Made by a program: the position numbers and the translations under genes
Assembly: GCA_037447605.1 (NCBI GenBank)
Contig: CM074822.1
Span: forward strand, 145,374 to 209,373
DNA length: 64,000 bases
Reading direction: 5' to 3'
Origin: Zygnema circumcarinatum
Lineage: Eukaryota; Streptophyta; Zygnematophyceae; Zygnematales; Zygnemataceae
Part shown: one piece after another, positions 46,227-59,900 of the stretch
How the letters are laid out: each line of letters starts with the position of its first letter
How positions within the stretch are numbered: position 1 is the stretch's first letter
Notes under the pieces: model-generated
The model's database searches: none
Seen by the model: only the letters and a program-made list of their open reading frames with translations
What the model was told of the DNA's origin: nothing

Positions 46227-47546
46227 GGCGACCTTCAGATGATGTTTCTAGTCTTTAGGGGTGACTGGTCGACCTTGAGTCATTTGCCCGAAGTGCCGGC
46301 ATTAGCAATTAGATGTTTGGAGTCATTGGCAGAATGGGACAAGTTTCAGACGAACGTGGGGAGAAGGATGGGAGTTTTGTAAATGTTGTAGAATTTGGTG
46401 GTCGGATTTAGGTTTTTACTATTCAATTACTGGTTTCTGGTTTCTGGTTTTTGGGTGTACTTTTTGAGGAGGTTTTGGGAACGGAGCTGCTCAGCAGGAG
46501 TGGACTCTTGCCTTCTTCATTCCATTTTGGTGCGCACCAATGGCCAGAGTGTCCAATTAGAACACAACAAACGCTCACTTTTGTTTCATAGGCTTCAAGG
46601 CAGCAATGATACTTAGGTTTCTCCTGCATCAGAGCGATACACCCTGACCTTATATGCATACGACGATGCCGTTCTGGCATGGTACATGTGTTGAAGTAGT
46701 ACGCATTTGAATCAATTTTATACATGCCTATATGCCAACTTCATGACGGGAAAAATGGCATTGATCTCACGATGGCGAGGCCATCGAATGTACATGGACA
46801 AAAGCAGCATGGGAAACTACGAGGAACAGGTCGCAAAGGACCTAAGCATAAAAGAAAGAAGCTAAGAGCGGAAAACTACTACATTCTTTTTGTAACAATT
46901 CATCATGGCACACACAAATTACGTCTTGTCAAACTAGTAAGCTGCTCCCCCTCCCTCACTCCGCCCATTCCCCTTCCCCATCCCAAAGACCACCTCGGTG
47001 TTTTGTTTACAGGAATAATTCGGTGAATTTCACTGATTTGAATCCTTGAGCTTTTACGTTTCTTTCATACCTATACAGTTATGGGGCAGTGTTCTGCAGA
47101 AGAATAGATGAAATTGTTCACACGACAGGAGGACCATACGAGCCAATTCAAGCAAATAATTTTCTTTCCAAGTTTCAGAGTACAGTTCTCCCATAACTAT
47201 ATCACAACTGCCATTTCCCTTTAAAGGGTTCAATGCCTTCACCGAGGCATTAACCTCAAATCGAATAGATTCCCAGCCGCCGCACATAACCATCCTATCC
47301 AGTGGCTATGAACTATATGACAGGACACAATAGCTGTACACAATTACTCTTGCGCAAAGAAGGTGTTGAAATGAAGCTGACTTCATTCTGTCCTTGTCTA
47401 CTGCGCTCGACTTCCCTATAAAGATGCGCCAACATGCTCACTCTTAACCTTTTTTACACATCCTTCACTTCTTCCTGCTGGCCGGAACATGAGTATGTCT
47501 GCCTCATTCTTTTTTAAAAGTGAAAGATGAACACCACTCGATGCTT
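46227..47546. other. Spacer between GLE1 and TMEM50 genes
   Basis: Convergent 3' ends plus one dispersed-repeat copy (46741-46885). No further gene is supported. Confidence 0.55.
46741..46885 (+). repeat. Dispersed ~130-bp repeat, copy 3
   Basis: Begins near GACGGGAAAAATGGCATTGA. Frame A reads MARPSNVHGQKQHG...GRKGPKHKRKK; frame B reads MALISRWRGHRMYM...VAKDLSIKE. Both are open through the repeat. Confidence 0.88.
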
Positions 47547-49179
47547 CTAAAAGTAGTCAGTCGAATGCGAGCGCGATAGCCAAAACAGAAGCCCGCTGCA
47601 AGGAAAGGGAAAGCAAGGCAACATATGCTTATTCAGAAAGTAAATCGAATGTATCAGCCTAGTAAAGGCAGATGCAACCTTTCTTCTAGGTAAGCACTAA
47701 CTTACCAGCCGCTAGAAACAATGCCAGACTATCCAAATTATCAACACTTTTAAACACAGCCCACCTTAACATCGTACACCTTTAATCTTCACGTTTACCT
47801 TCAACAATATACAGCTTTAAGGATCACACAAGGTATGAGATTTTCGGCCAACAGGCATTCACGAGGGTTTCCCTGTTGGGATGTTGAGAGTTATGGAAGA
47901 ACAAAGGAAAGACTCACCTGGCTAATACACATGCGCACTGAAGCACTCCTGCTGCTCCAGCCCAAGTCGACAAAGTTCCTGTCTGACTGTCAACAATCAG
48001 AAAGGCTGCTGCCCCCGCTAAAGAAACAAACGCGATAACATACGCAAGGAACAGCCAAGTCCTCGACCTGTGCAGACAACACGAAGTGAACACAGTCTTA
48101 ATTCGTACGCAAACAGACAATTTCATCAAACAAAAGAACAAGCAAGATGCAAAAGTGTGGTATTGGTAGTGGTATAGTAAATATTTTGACATTTTATCAC
48201 TTGCAAAAAGGTAATCTGATTGTAAGAAATGAAACCGGTTCGTCAACTGTATGTCTACGGATGAAAAGTGAACATATAAGGAGCCTGCAGAAAAGGAAAG
48301 TTGGGCAGACTTGCTAATTTTGCCAAAGGTGACGAAGACAATGCCAGGCAATTCAGATCCCTAGGGAGTGAAAGGCTTTTTCAATCATACTCTGGCTAAA
48401 GTGGTTATCGAATGGCGACTGTGCAGAAAAATAAGCGCACGCCTCTGTGCAGGCACCCTTAGCCTTTCTAACAGGTAACGGAGACAGTGTAACGAAAGGG
48501 TCCTTTCCCTAAAGCTATGAAAAAGTGGAAAAAATGGTGTGCATGTTAGTTAGGTTGGAGGACCAGAGGACAAATCATACCTGCAGCCAGTGCCATCATC
48601 GTAAGGGGAATAGTCATGCAGCTCATCTCTCCGTACGACATTGAACATCATTGCAGCGAAAGATGCGCATATTCCTGGCAACACCACATATTACAAACAC
48701 ATTGAAAACACGAACATATGTCTGCTTCACTCGCTAAACACACTTCCAAATATTATTATCAACTTGTTCCAGAAATTTTCTTGTTTTGTACCTATATGAA
48801 ACTGCAAATAATCCTAACCCTGTAAGGGCGGCCAGTCTTGACAAGACCGAACCCTTCTATCTTTTCCTGGCAGCAGAAAATAACACCACAACATCAAGCA
48901 TGCAACCTTAAACAAACTGCACTAAGCGACCTCAACAATTGCAAATTTTATGTCAGCGGCTACTCCTTACACACGACAACGATAATTTTCTGCCTTAAAG
49001 GTGTCAGTGCTGCTTACAAATCATCAGGTCGTTGGCAACAAACCTGGCAAGTAATGCTGAAAAGGCACTGTGGTCTTGGAGCACACCACAGCATCTACCC
49101 ACATCCACCAGCCAGCTCCAAACATGGCACCTGCAACCCCCGGTCCAAGCTTGTGCCAGACCTCCTCTCCTCCACCCAT
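47547..49179 (-). CDS. TMEM50-like four-span membrane protein
   Basis: Small endomembrane protein family of unknown mechanism, conserved from algae to animals. Four exons: 49044-49179, 48581-48674, 47918-48067, 47547-47595; phases close to 142 residues (animal members about 158). Family blocks: GAMFGAGWWMWVDAVV (the GWW-x-W-x-DA signature of span 1), GICASFAAMMFNVV (span 2), RTWLFLAYVIAFVSLAGAAAFL after a short loop (span 3) and LQCACVLASGLLFWLSRS (span 4). The last exon is only 49 bp and below ORF-scan size. Start chosen at the ATG preceding GGGEEVW. The gene is head to head with the TypA gene, 180 bp apart. Confidence 0.88.
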
Positions 49180-49359
49180 GGCTGACACTTCCCTAACACT
49201 AAAGATGCCAGAGAGCCTGCACCAAGAGAGAGATGCAAGAGCGACCTCTCTCTCCTACACACAGAGAGAAACGTGGCAAGCAAAACCGCTACCGTCGCTT
49301 CCTCTCTCCCCCTCTATAACTTGTTTTGCGAGCGCTCGTTCCGTCTCTTTAAACGCGCC
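49180..49359. promoter_or_regulatory. Compact divergent promoter, TMEM50 and TypA
   Basis: 180 bp between the two start codons with CTCTCTC and GAGAGAG patches (49235-49315). No TATA box is obvious. Shared promoter is inferred from geometry. Confidence 0.55.
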
Positions 49360-52300
49360 ATGGCGCCCTGGCGCTTCTCTGCAGGGGCGAGCCGTACGGC
49401 CGCTGCTGCGGCAGGGGCTCTGCTGAGAGGGAAAACAGAGGGTCCACAATGTGCTGGAGGGCTGGGCTTGCTGCAGAATGTTTGGAAGGGGAGGTTTTCC
49501 TCAGCAGCTTTGCAGGAAGCGCTTCCACCTGTTGCAGGAGAGAACGTTTCTGCTGCAGCTGCAAACATACGAGATGTGGCTATTATCGCTCATGTCGATC
49601 ATGGCAAGACTACTCTCATGGACCGCCTTCTGCGGCAGTGCGGAGCTTCGCTGCAGGGGGAGCGAGTGATGGACAGCATTTCTTTGGAAAAGGAGAGAGG
49701 GATCACTATATCTTCAAAGGTTAGCAATTTTTCTTTTAGTTCTCTTCAGATTTGGAAGCATTGATCACAGAGAGAAGGATTTGCTAACACAGCTATGGTC
49801 GCTGAAGGGATCAGTACACGTCCATGGAGCACAAAGGAGTTACTCTGAACGTCGTAGATACACCAGGTCATGCTGATTTCGGAGGGGAGGTGAGATATTA
49901 CTGGACCTTGCAATTTCAAAGGCATTCAAGGCGTTATAAGACTTGGAAAGTGTAAATTGATTAAGTAAGACTATACCGGCAGCCAGAGTGGAAGCTAGGG
50001 TTCTGAAGTCGAGCCTGATGCAGGTGGAGCGAGTCTTGGGTATGGTGGATGGCGCCCTTCTTCTTGTGGACGCTGCTGAAGGTCCCTTGGCACAAACAAA
50101 GTTTGTACTTGCAAAGGCGTTACGACGAGGTCTTAAGCCCCTAGTTGTGCTAAACAAGGTGGATAAGCCTTCAGGTGAGGCCATGGCTTAATCTTCAGGA
50201 CTTAATATGTAGGCCTTACAAATGGCTTGATTTGTTTGTATAATTGTGTCTTCATGTATGTGCCAGTTTAGATTAAGGCTGAATTAGCTTTGGGGGATAT
50301 TGAACGGCTAGGTTGACTCTGTCACTTCGGCTATAGAAGACAGGAACGAGGCAAAAGGACACAAAGTGACCAATTTCAGCCATAGGCGTGCAAGTCTTTT
50401 TGTTATTTTTGTCGGCGGAGCTAAACCCCTCACATGCAAAAGTTTGAGGTTTCTTATGTTGCAGTCACTGAGAACATGCTGATGGAGGTTGAGAACAACA
50501 TTTTTGACCTCTTCGCATCACTAGATGCCTCAGGTGCTCACATTCCGTCACTCATGTCATCTCCTGTTAACATCATTTCCAGGCAATGTGAGCTATAGGA
50601 TGGCAGGATTGTTTCGGACTGCCGCTGATGATATCTTCGGTGCAGATGAGCAGCTGGACTTTAAGGTCCTTTATGCTTCTGCCAGAGAAGGGTGGGCTAC
50701 AACAAGCATGCCAACAGTTCCCATTCAATCTGAGCAGAAGGGAGATATGCGTCCCCTCCTTGATGCAATCCTAGAACACATTCCATCCCCAACAGGAGAC
50801 CCTGATGCACCCTTCCAACTGCTTGTAAGATTCTGTTGGATGCTTTCTACACTGATGAAGTCCTTTTGTCAAAACTACGTCTCTTTATAGCACATACTTT
50901 GAACTCTTATTGTTTGGAATATAGTACGGTTTACAATCAGAAGAGATGATTGATTTGCAGTGGCTTTGTTGAAACTACAGGTTTCTATGATCGAACGGGA
51001 TAATTATCTTGGCCGTGTATTGACGGGTCGCATCTCCTCCGGAACTGTGCAAGTCGGAGACCGTATACATGCTTTACGGAAAACCGATAGCGGCGCTACT
51101 CAGATTTTTGAAGAGGGCAAGGTGTGCACTTAACTCTTTTTCTTCTCCACATCTCCAATCACTTTCTGTTTTCCTTGCTTCCTACTTAAACTTATTCCCC
51201 TCCTTATTCAGCCCATTTCTCTCTCCTTGGCCATGGTACGGACATCTTTCACCCCTTAACGTCCCTTTGCTCCACTTCTGTTTCTCCCTTTCCCTTTCGA
51301 TTTCCATATTTTGTTGCACTCTTTTGCAGGTAGTGAAGATCATGAAGCGTTGTGGAATGGCAAAAGTTTCCCTGCAAAAAGCATCCGCCGGCGATATCAT
51401 AAGCTTGGCGGGTCTAAATGAAGCTTCTGTGGCCCATACTGTCGCTCACTTGCAGGTCCCTTTTTACCCATTTTTTGGTCCTTCAAACTTAAGAAATCAC
51501 TACTTGAAGTTTTGATGTTTTTTAGTGCGTGGGGCTGTGAAAAATGTTTATTTTTTCCATTCAATGATGGTCTTGTCATCTGAGTCTTAACTTTACTTTT
51601 GTGTATGGGGGTGGTGTTGCAATAACAGATAACCGAGCCATTACCAGCTGCTTCAATCGACCCTCCTACTATATCTATGACATTTGGAGTAAACGATTCT
51701 CCATTGGCTGGTCGAGAAGGGAATCAGGTAAGCCCCTTTGTATCTGTCAATATCAGCATACCATTCTCCCCTTATCCCCTCTCTGCTCTGTTCCAATCAT
51801 GAAGCATACTTGGGCCCTACCTTTCCTCCTTCAATATTTGACATTTGCAGGTACAGTATAGTGCAATAATGTGAGAGAAAAATTCTTGTGATCATTCCTG
51901 CAGCTGACAGGACCCAAAATCGGGCAGCGACTTATGGCCGAAGCAGAGAGCAATGTTTCCATAAGTGTTGCTCCAACTGCAGGACAAGAAGCTTTTGAGG
52001 TTCAAGGGAGAGGAGAACTTCAACTTGGTGTGTTTTGCCCTCACTTTTTCTGCTCAAACTGTTGGTCAATTTGTCAATTGGTCAATGACTGTCTTGTCTC
52101 CGTTCCGTGTTGAGTAAGTACACCTTCAGCCAACGGAGAGCTACCACCTGCAAAACAAAACTGCAAAGCTGTAAAACTGCAAAACTGCAAAACTGCAAAC
52201 CTGCAAAACTGCAATGTCAGTGTGAACGTGCTCAGACATTTTGCTGTTGTGGGTTCGAACGACTTCCTGCAGGAGTTCTGATCGAAAATATGCGAAGGGA

Positions 52301-54677
52301 AGGATTTGAGCTCTCCGTTTCTCCCCCTGCTGTCATGTGAGTAAACTCATCAGCTGGTGAAGCAGCCCTTTGTTATGAGGTAATGAAAGTTTCATGCTGA
52401 GTGATGTAGGAGCAATGGTGGGTTTGCTGCAGGTTCAAGGAGAAGAACGGCAAGAAGGTGGAGCCTATTGAGGAGGTAGTTATTGAGGTGAGGATTCATT
52501 TGGACTCATTTTTACATGCCATTTATGGCCTTTGATGGCTTCCCATGGTTGTTCCAAGAATCTTAGTTCAATCCATATACATATGATAGACAACAGAATT
52601 AGAGCTTAATTTACAACACCCATTTTAATTCGTTTAAACTGCTGCATGTGCATGTGAGTTGAAACCTGGACAAACATCGCAGTGCTGTAGGCACAATAAC
52701 AAAGAAAGCCACATGGATGAGTGGGAGGATGGGGGAAAAAAAAAAAAAAAAAAACTGTTTGTTTATTTGTTTGTTTGTTTGTTTTGTTTTGCTTTTTTTT
52801 TTTGTGCGAAGGTGGACGACCAATATGCAGGAGCAGTGATTGAGGGATTATCACTTAGACGGGGAGAGCTCCTAGAGATGATCCCTAACATCGCCGACTC
52901 AGGTCGGACCCGCCTTCAGTTCAGCTGCCCATCAAGGTTAGTCACTCTCAGCTGAAGCAGGAAAAAAAATTCTGCTTCCACTGGGGTTGTTTTCTGGGGT
53001 TATAGAAATGGAAAAATCAGTCAAATCAAGTCATTGTGGACAGAAATTTGCAGCAAAGAGGGACCCTTGTGGAACTGATGGCACAGAGGGAGATTGCATT
53101 GTGTTTTGACTCCTGAAATTTGTGGGTATTGTAGGGGATTGCTGGGCTATCGGAGTGTGCTAAGCACTGCTAGTCATGGAACCGCTCTCATGCATCGCTC
53201 TTTCAAAGGTGGGTTATCTACTCTCACTCTTCAAACTTAATCTCAAGCCTGTAAGGGTAGAACGACTTTACTTCTTAATGACAAAACAAGCTTGCTTGTC
53301 TTCCCCTGAAATACTGCTCATTCTGCAACTTCTGTTTTCTGGGATGTTGGGGAGAAACTCTCAGCATATGAGCCATGGAAGGGGCCCCTAGAACATGTCA
53401 GAAAGGGAGCTTTGGTATCCATGGCTGGAGGAACAATAACTGGTTATGCTCTCATGTCTTTGGAAGCTCGCGGAACCCTTTTTGTGGCCCCTGGAACAGA
53501 GGTATGGAAACAATTTTACAGGGTTTTTAGGGTTTTTAGGGTTTTTAGGGTTTTAGGGTTTTAGGGTTTTAGGGTTTTAGGTTTTTAGGGTTTTCAGAGT
53601 TTTTAGTGTTTTAGGGTTTTTAGGGTTTTTAGGGCTTTTAGGGTTTTGTAGGGTTTTTAGGGTTTTTAGGGTCGACTTTCTGGAATTGTGCTCACTAGAA
53701 CTTAGGACGACTTTTTTGTGAGAGCGAGATTCTGATGATGGGGTAATGGCTTGTGGAGAGATATGCAGACATACGACGGGCATGTTATTGGAGAGAATGC
53801 GCGAGAAGAGGATATGGAGGTGAAGTCATATACCATTTCTATGTGAAAACTAGTAAAGAGAAAGGGGGGTGGGGAGGGAGAGAGGGTGCGACCTTGCCTA
53901 AAGAGCTGTGTTATGCTGCAAAATTCTTGTAAAATTCTTTCTCTTTTGTGTGAGCGTACGGCTGGTGATCCCATAATTGGAGAATATTTGCCTTTCTTCC
54001 TCTCAGGTCAATGCAGTACGCAGTAAAGAACTAACCAATATTCGCTCTGCTGGGAAAGACGAGGCAGTGCGACTCACACCTCCTCGATCGGTAAGAAAAG
54101 ACTCTCCAAAGTGATCAAATCCTGAGCTGCTTCATCATCATCCAAAACCCCCAAACTCTTGAAACTACATACATGCAATCCTCCATTTTTCAGGAGTTTT
54201 TGGACCAAGCAGTGTTCGTGGAGCTTCGGTTATTCCTTAATGGTTTTTAGGGAAATAAAAATCCTCTGAAACCTCTAAAACCTGGTCTCTTCTGCTCAGC
54301 AATGTTCATTATGTTTGCGGTGGGACAGATGAATCTGGAAGAAGCTATTGGCTATGTGGGCTCCGACGAGCTTATTGAGGTGAGCTGACACTTGTTCTAA
54401 AACCCTTAAACAACCCTAAAAACCTTAAAAGTCAAAGCGGAGGAGCTTGTGGAGGTGAGCCGTGGGCAGTTGTGCTTTCGGCTCTATTTGAATTCTAGAG
54501 GGTGGTGACTCCTAGAAGGGAGAAGGGAGAAGGGAGAAGGGAGAAGGGAGAGCTCCAATGCGCCACTGCAGGACTTGGAGGTTGGCTAACGACTCTATTA
54601 TCGCTTTTTAAGGGAGAAGATTCAGAGAATCCTGCCAACAGTAAGGACTTAAATAAGTTCTCTGTCGCCTGTACTCA

Positions 54678-54761
<84 letters not shown>

Positions 54762-54871
54762 CCTCTCTCTCTCTCTCGTTCATTCAGGTGACTCCATCTG
54801 CAGTGCGCCTGCGGAAACGGGCCCTTACAGCTTCCCAGCGGAAGCACGTTCGGCGGTCAAAGAGTTTTTGA
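49360..54871 (+). CDS. typA: TypA/BipA translational GTPase, probably mitochondrial
   Basis: Ribosome-binding GTPase of the EF-G superfamily, here with an organellar leader. Eighteen exons: 49360-49719, 49815-49889, 50024-50174, 50465-50533, 50646-50824, 50981-51121, 51330-51455, 51629-51727, 51904-52027, 52273-52336, 52433-52487, 52812-52936, 53135-53208, 53365-53501, 53769-53819, 54007-54090, 54329-54379, 54788-54871; phases close to 682 residues. Arg/Ala/Ser leader of ~65 residues, then G1 [10 protein letters not shown]2 EKERGITI, G3 [12 protein letters not shown]4 NKVDKPS and ASAREGW, EF-G domain [13 protein letters not shown], then [34 protein letters not shown] and [13 protein letters not shown]. 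Closest by pattern to the second plant TypA type rather than the chloroplast one; the mitochondrial target is inference. Confidence 0.95.
52146..52214 (+). repeat. (CTGCAAAA)n 8-bp minisatellite in TypA intron 9
   Basis: About eight units of CTGCAAAA with variants, 60 bp before exon 10. Confidence 0.9.
53517..53675 (+). repeat. (TTTTTAGGG)n / (TTTTAGGG)n array in TypA intron 14
   Basis: About 150 bp of near-perfect GGGTTTTTA and GGGTTTTA units, plant-telomere-like, at an intronic position. Confidence 0.95.
54681..54778 (+). repeat. (CT)n microsatellite in TypA last intron
   Basis: About 95 bp of CT ending 10 bp before the acceptor TTCATTCAG. Confidence 0.97.
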
Positions 54872-56692
54872 GTTCCGGAGTGAGCGGGAGAGAGTGGGAG
54901 GAGGGCAGAGGGTGGGGGTGAGGGGGGTGGGGGGTGAGGGGGGGGGGGGGGGAGGGGGGGGGTAAAGCTGATAAGGAGCGAGAGTGAGAACAGGAGAGAA
55001 CAGTGAGAGGGGGAGGAGAGGACGGAGGACACGGTGATGGAGGAACTCTGAGCGGCTGAAAATGGCAGATTAGATTTCCTGAAACGGCGTTTTTCATTTT
55101 TGGAATGGAGCAACCGCGGTCTGCTGGCTGACTTGTGGGAAGGAGGGGGAGGGGGGAAGGAGGCAGGGAGGAAGGGAGGAGGGAGGAGGGAGGAGGGAGG
55201 AGGGAGGAGGAGAGGAGTGTCGGCAGGCGTGGGAGACTGAGGAGGACTAGGAATTGGGATGGGAGTAAAGGAATCAGTGAGTGGCTGCTGGCAAAGCACC
55301 GCGTGTGCTTCTTTTGTTAAATGGACTCCGTTAGTCTCCAAGAGAAGATTAAAGAGTGCTCTTTGGCCCTCCCTTCGGCCCTTGCTGGTCCGTGGATTGC
55401 TCGCCTTACTGCTGTTGGTGTTTGGGTAATCACTCGTTCTCAGAACGAATCGCACTTGAGCTCACGGTTTGTGTGATTCAAGCATGTTACCATCGTGCCT
55501 GTGTTATAAGCATGAGCATGAGCATGACATAAATCCACATCAACATAAAAATTCATGTCATGAAGGGAACATGACATACCCTTCCACACTACCCCGTCTT
55601 AAGGTTTGAAAAAGTTAAATCCAAAGGATGTATGTTGGCGAACTTGAAACAATCCAATGCAAACACTTCTTTTCTACTCCCATGTCCTTTCGAAGAACGC
55701 AAGCAAGGAAGGGACCAAACTTGGAGTAAAGCTTCCTACTATACTCTTTGCTTCCTTCCATCATGAAGGCTTTTAGGGTTTTCACGGTTTTAGGGTTTTA
55801 AGTTTTTAGGGTTTTCAGGGTTGTAGGGTCGTAAGATTTTAAGCTTTTCAGGGTTTTAAGATTGAGTTTTCAGGGTTAAGAGTTTTTAGAATTTCTAGGG
55901 TTTTTAGGTTTGCGTAGAACTGACGACGTGCGAGGCCTAGCCCTCCACTGAAAACCGTCCGATCCGCCGACCAATTGGACGGTTCCCTATCCAGCTCCTT
56001 CCCACCGGCCAGGGGTCGACCGCTGACACGCTTCCCTCCGTCATTGGCTCTCCCGCCATCAGTCCTCTTTCCCGCCGCCACGTGTTCCCTTCCTTGATCC
56101 CCGGCGAACGGCGACCCTCCGTATGCGCCACGTGGCATGTAGGACCACTGGCACCCTTTGGGAGCGGACGCGTGACGTGACTACCTTACCAAACAAAATA
56201 TGTACGGACGGATCTTGAAGGGACCGAAATACGACAACAGCCGTTCGATGACATGACAGCAACCGCAGCACTGTACGGAATGATACGATATATGACGATA
56301 TATTACAATATTTGACCAATACGATGCGATATGATATTGCGGTACTGTACGGCAGTCTCTTGGAGGACGCAGGTGAGGCGGCGCCAGGCGCTGGGAGTTG
56401 CCAGTTTTAGGGTTGCAGCTGGCAGCTCCTGGAGGGCAGGGGGGAGTGGGAGAGGGAGTGGGAGAGGGAGAGCTAGAGGGAGAGAGAGGGAGAGGGAGAG
56501 GGAGAGGGAGAAGGAGAAGGAGAGGGAGAGGGAGGGGAGCAGGGGGAAGGGCAGGCCGCCATTGATCCGCTCGCATACTGAGAGGCGCGGAAATCGCAAG
56601 GAGGAGCAAGGTGCAGGGGTGGTATCGAGATCAGGAGCAGGAAGAGGAGAAGGAGCGGGAGGAGGAGGAGGAGCAGGAGCAGGAAGAGGAGC

Positions 56693-56727
<35 letters not shown>

Positions 56728-56910
56728 GAGGAGGAGGAGGAGGAGGAGCAGGAGCAGGAGTTGGAGCTGGAGCTGGAGGAGGCAGAGGGGAGGAGCTGAG
56801 CGGTGCAGAGAGAGATGCCTAGGAGAAGGAACATTTTAGACAGGGAGGGATTAGGGTTGGACTTAAGAAGCTTTTAAGGGAGTGAGGGGTTTTGGAAGAA
56901 GTAGGGCGCA
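54872..56910. other. Spacer between TypA and GAUT genes
   Basis: Contains G-rich runs (54920-54962), an AGGGAGG array (55140-55215), TTTTAGGG words (55770-55912), ATACGAT-rich sequence (56280-56340) and GGA arrays (56430-56800) just upstream of GAUT. No gene supported. Confidence 0.6.
56430..56805 (+). repeat. Purine (GAGGGA / GGA)n arrays upstream of GAUT
   Basis: GAGAGGGA hexamer-like units (56440-56540) followed by (GGA)n (56640-56790) with a G10 run. Long purine strand, potentially triplex-forming. Confidence 0.93.
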
Positions 56911-59900
56911 ATGAAAGTCCACATCTCCCCTGGCATGAGCAAGATCACCATATCGACAACTCATGCGTTCCTTGATCCACTAAACGTGAAGGCAGCTGCA
57001 AGATATTTATCGTTCCGGACCGCTATTTTAGTTCTACTGCTGACAGCAGTGTGTCTCCCATTCGCCTTCATATTCACAGCTGTAGTTAGCTTGGAGAGGC
57101 TCACGCAGTGCAAATCTGGAGGTAGGGTTACGATTTTTCCCGGGAAATGTCAGCTCTGCAATGTGATCAAGACCCTCGACTCACTAAAACAGATTTTTTT
57201 TTTAGCCAAAATTAGCGTACTTTTCGTCAAATGGCTCTGTTTGTGATTTGCTAGTTATCTATGACAACCAAGGTCACGTAGATGTCATAAAGGAACCAGT
57301 GGTTGTCGTATTGACAGTATGCACGCTATCACCCTGGACGTCTTAGCTGGATTCTCCCTTTTTTGTGTGGATGGCTTGTGACAGAGTGCGTGTACTTTGG
57401 CCGAAAGCTTCAAGTTCAAGAGATAAAGAGACAAGTTGTTTCGAAACAGGTGCGCATTCTGATGTTTTGTTAATCTAGAGAAAGTTCTAACGGATACGCT
57501 TAAGGGTTCCTGGCCTCTGCCATTGTTTTAACTCCTTTCGGTCTAAAGGACGACGCCTACCTGTGATTGTCGTACATGAGCATAACCCTAATAGACAAGA
57601 ATGGAAGAGCATCCTTAACTACGTACTGGACTCAAGCTGAGAGTGGTAAGTTTACGTCATCAGACGACTTTCCACTGAATTTCTTGCAGGCTGAAGATGA
57701 GAATGGATCCCTCACAGGAGCTACCTGCCACTGTGGTCTTCCTTCTGATTTGCCGCAGACGTCAACGACCTCTGAAGTGCTTCTTGGAGCGCTGAGGTCT
57801 GGACGCACATTGCGCGCTGTCGATAGAGAAGAGTTTTTGCCGGAGAGTTTAGATGACCTTGCCGCTGAAGCAGAGAAACATCAATATGATGCAACGACTG
57901 TTATCCGGATTTTAAAGTCTATGGTGAGTGCTGAACAGCCTTCACATGGATCGAACTATTGCTGATTTGTATCTTAAATGTTGTTTTTGGACCCTATGTT
58001 GCTGAGGATACTAGTGAAGATCGTAGTGGCAGTGCAAGTCGCGAAACGTGCGGAAGTGAAATAGCATAATTTAGTTGTGTATGAAGAGCTGTCCTCAGTC
58101 ATGCGTCACTTGTGGACGCAGTGTCTATATCGCACATGGCTCCCAGTTGTGGTTTTGCAGATAATTAATATAACTTCATGCATCTGATCAAACAGGTGGA
58201 AGCAAATGATGAGAGGGAACGAGTGACCATGCTTCAACGAACTCTGTATAAACACTTCGCTTCAAAAGGCATTCCGAAGGGTCTCCATTGCTTGTCACTC
58301 CGACTTACCACAGAGTATTCCCTAAACACACAAGCACAAAAGCCACTTCCTGAGCCGGCCCTTGCAGGCCGGCTTACAGATAATTCTCTTCACCATTTCG
58401 TGCTCATTACAGACAATGTTTTTGCCGCATCCGTTGTGGTCCGATCGGCTGTGAGCAATGCGAAGTTTCCAGAGACCCTCGTTTTCCACATTGTAACAGA
58501 GAAGATGTCATATGCAGCAATGTACGCGTGGTTTTCCTTGAATCGTCCTTCTCCAGCTGTCGTGGAAGTGTTAGGGATTCATCAGCTGGAATGGTTGAAC
58601 AAGGCAAATGTTCCTGTCTTGGAGTTAGTGGAGAAGTCAGATTCTTTGAAAAGACACTATTTTGGTGATTCACGCATGGATCCGGATTCAACTGAATCGC
58701 CGGGGTTACTTGCAGCTAAGCTTGCAGCTCGTAATCCGAAGTATATCTCTATCATGAATCATCTCCGAATGTACCTTCCAATGGTAAGAAGTCCTCTTCC
58801 ACTCTTTCTCTTTCTCTTTCTCTCTCTCTTCTCCTCTCCTTCTGTGTTTCTTGCATTGGCCTTTAAAGCTGGATACATTGTTTAATGTCCTAAATTCTAA
58901 CTGCGTTCAGTTCCATTAAGTATTCTGCGTAGTATTTCGAGTTTGAGAGGTTGTACCGTGCTAGTATCCCGATAACAATGCTTTTGCAACACACTTCAGC
59001 TTTAGTAATAGGATTTCTTACGGAATTCCTCAGTTGTCCTGAAGTGGTGACATAGTATAGTGTGTAGCACAGGTTTTTATCAGCTACAGTTGCAGGGCAG
59101 TTTGGGGAGCTCTCAAAAAACTTGAGTTGAAAGCTTAAAAGTGTAGAAAACTTTTGTCTGCATAACTGTCCTACCCCCCTCGGCAGAAGTACACTCAAGA
59201 AACTGCCAGTGATATTTCCAGGCTAAATACCAAAGTTTAAAAGCACATGGTGGCAGCAGCCGGAAAACCTCAAAGTTGAAGCTGGGTTCTTTTTTGCGTT
59301 TGCCTACTACTATTGATTTGTTCCCCTTTTTACCTGTCAGCTGAAAGGAGTGTTTGGTCCTATCTACCTGCAGGTATTCCCAAAGCTGAAGAAGGTGGTA
59401 TTCCTTGATGACGATGTTGTCGTTCAGAAAGATTTGAGCCCACTATGGGACATTCCCCTCCATGGCTATGTTCTTGGAGCAGTTGAGACTTGTAGGGGAG
59501 CTGATACGAAGGTGATGTCTAAGAGGTTCAAGTCATATTTCAACTTCTCGAGCCCTCTGATCGCTGACAGGCTTGACCCTGAGAAATGTGCATGGGCTTA
59601 TGGTATGAATATTTTTGATCTGGAAGCGTGGCGATACTCCAACATCACAGAAATCTATCATTTTTGGCAACGAAAGGTACATCCTCATCCGATGATTCAT
59701 TCCTATTGCACCATTTTCTGGGACATAATCAAAGTCGCTTACTTTACCGCGTGATACCCACAATGATTGAATTGATCGATTTACCATCTTCTGTGTCTTG
59801 CACATTGCTATTCCACAGTCAGATTCACTATAGGGTTTTTAGGGCTTTTAGGGTTTTAGGGTTTAGGGTTTTTAGGGTTTTAAGTGTGGTGATCGTGCGA

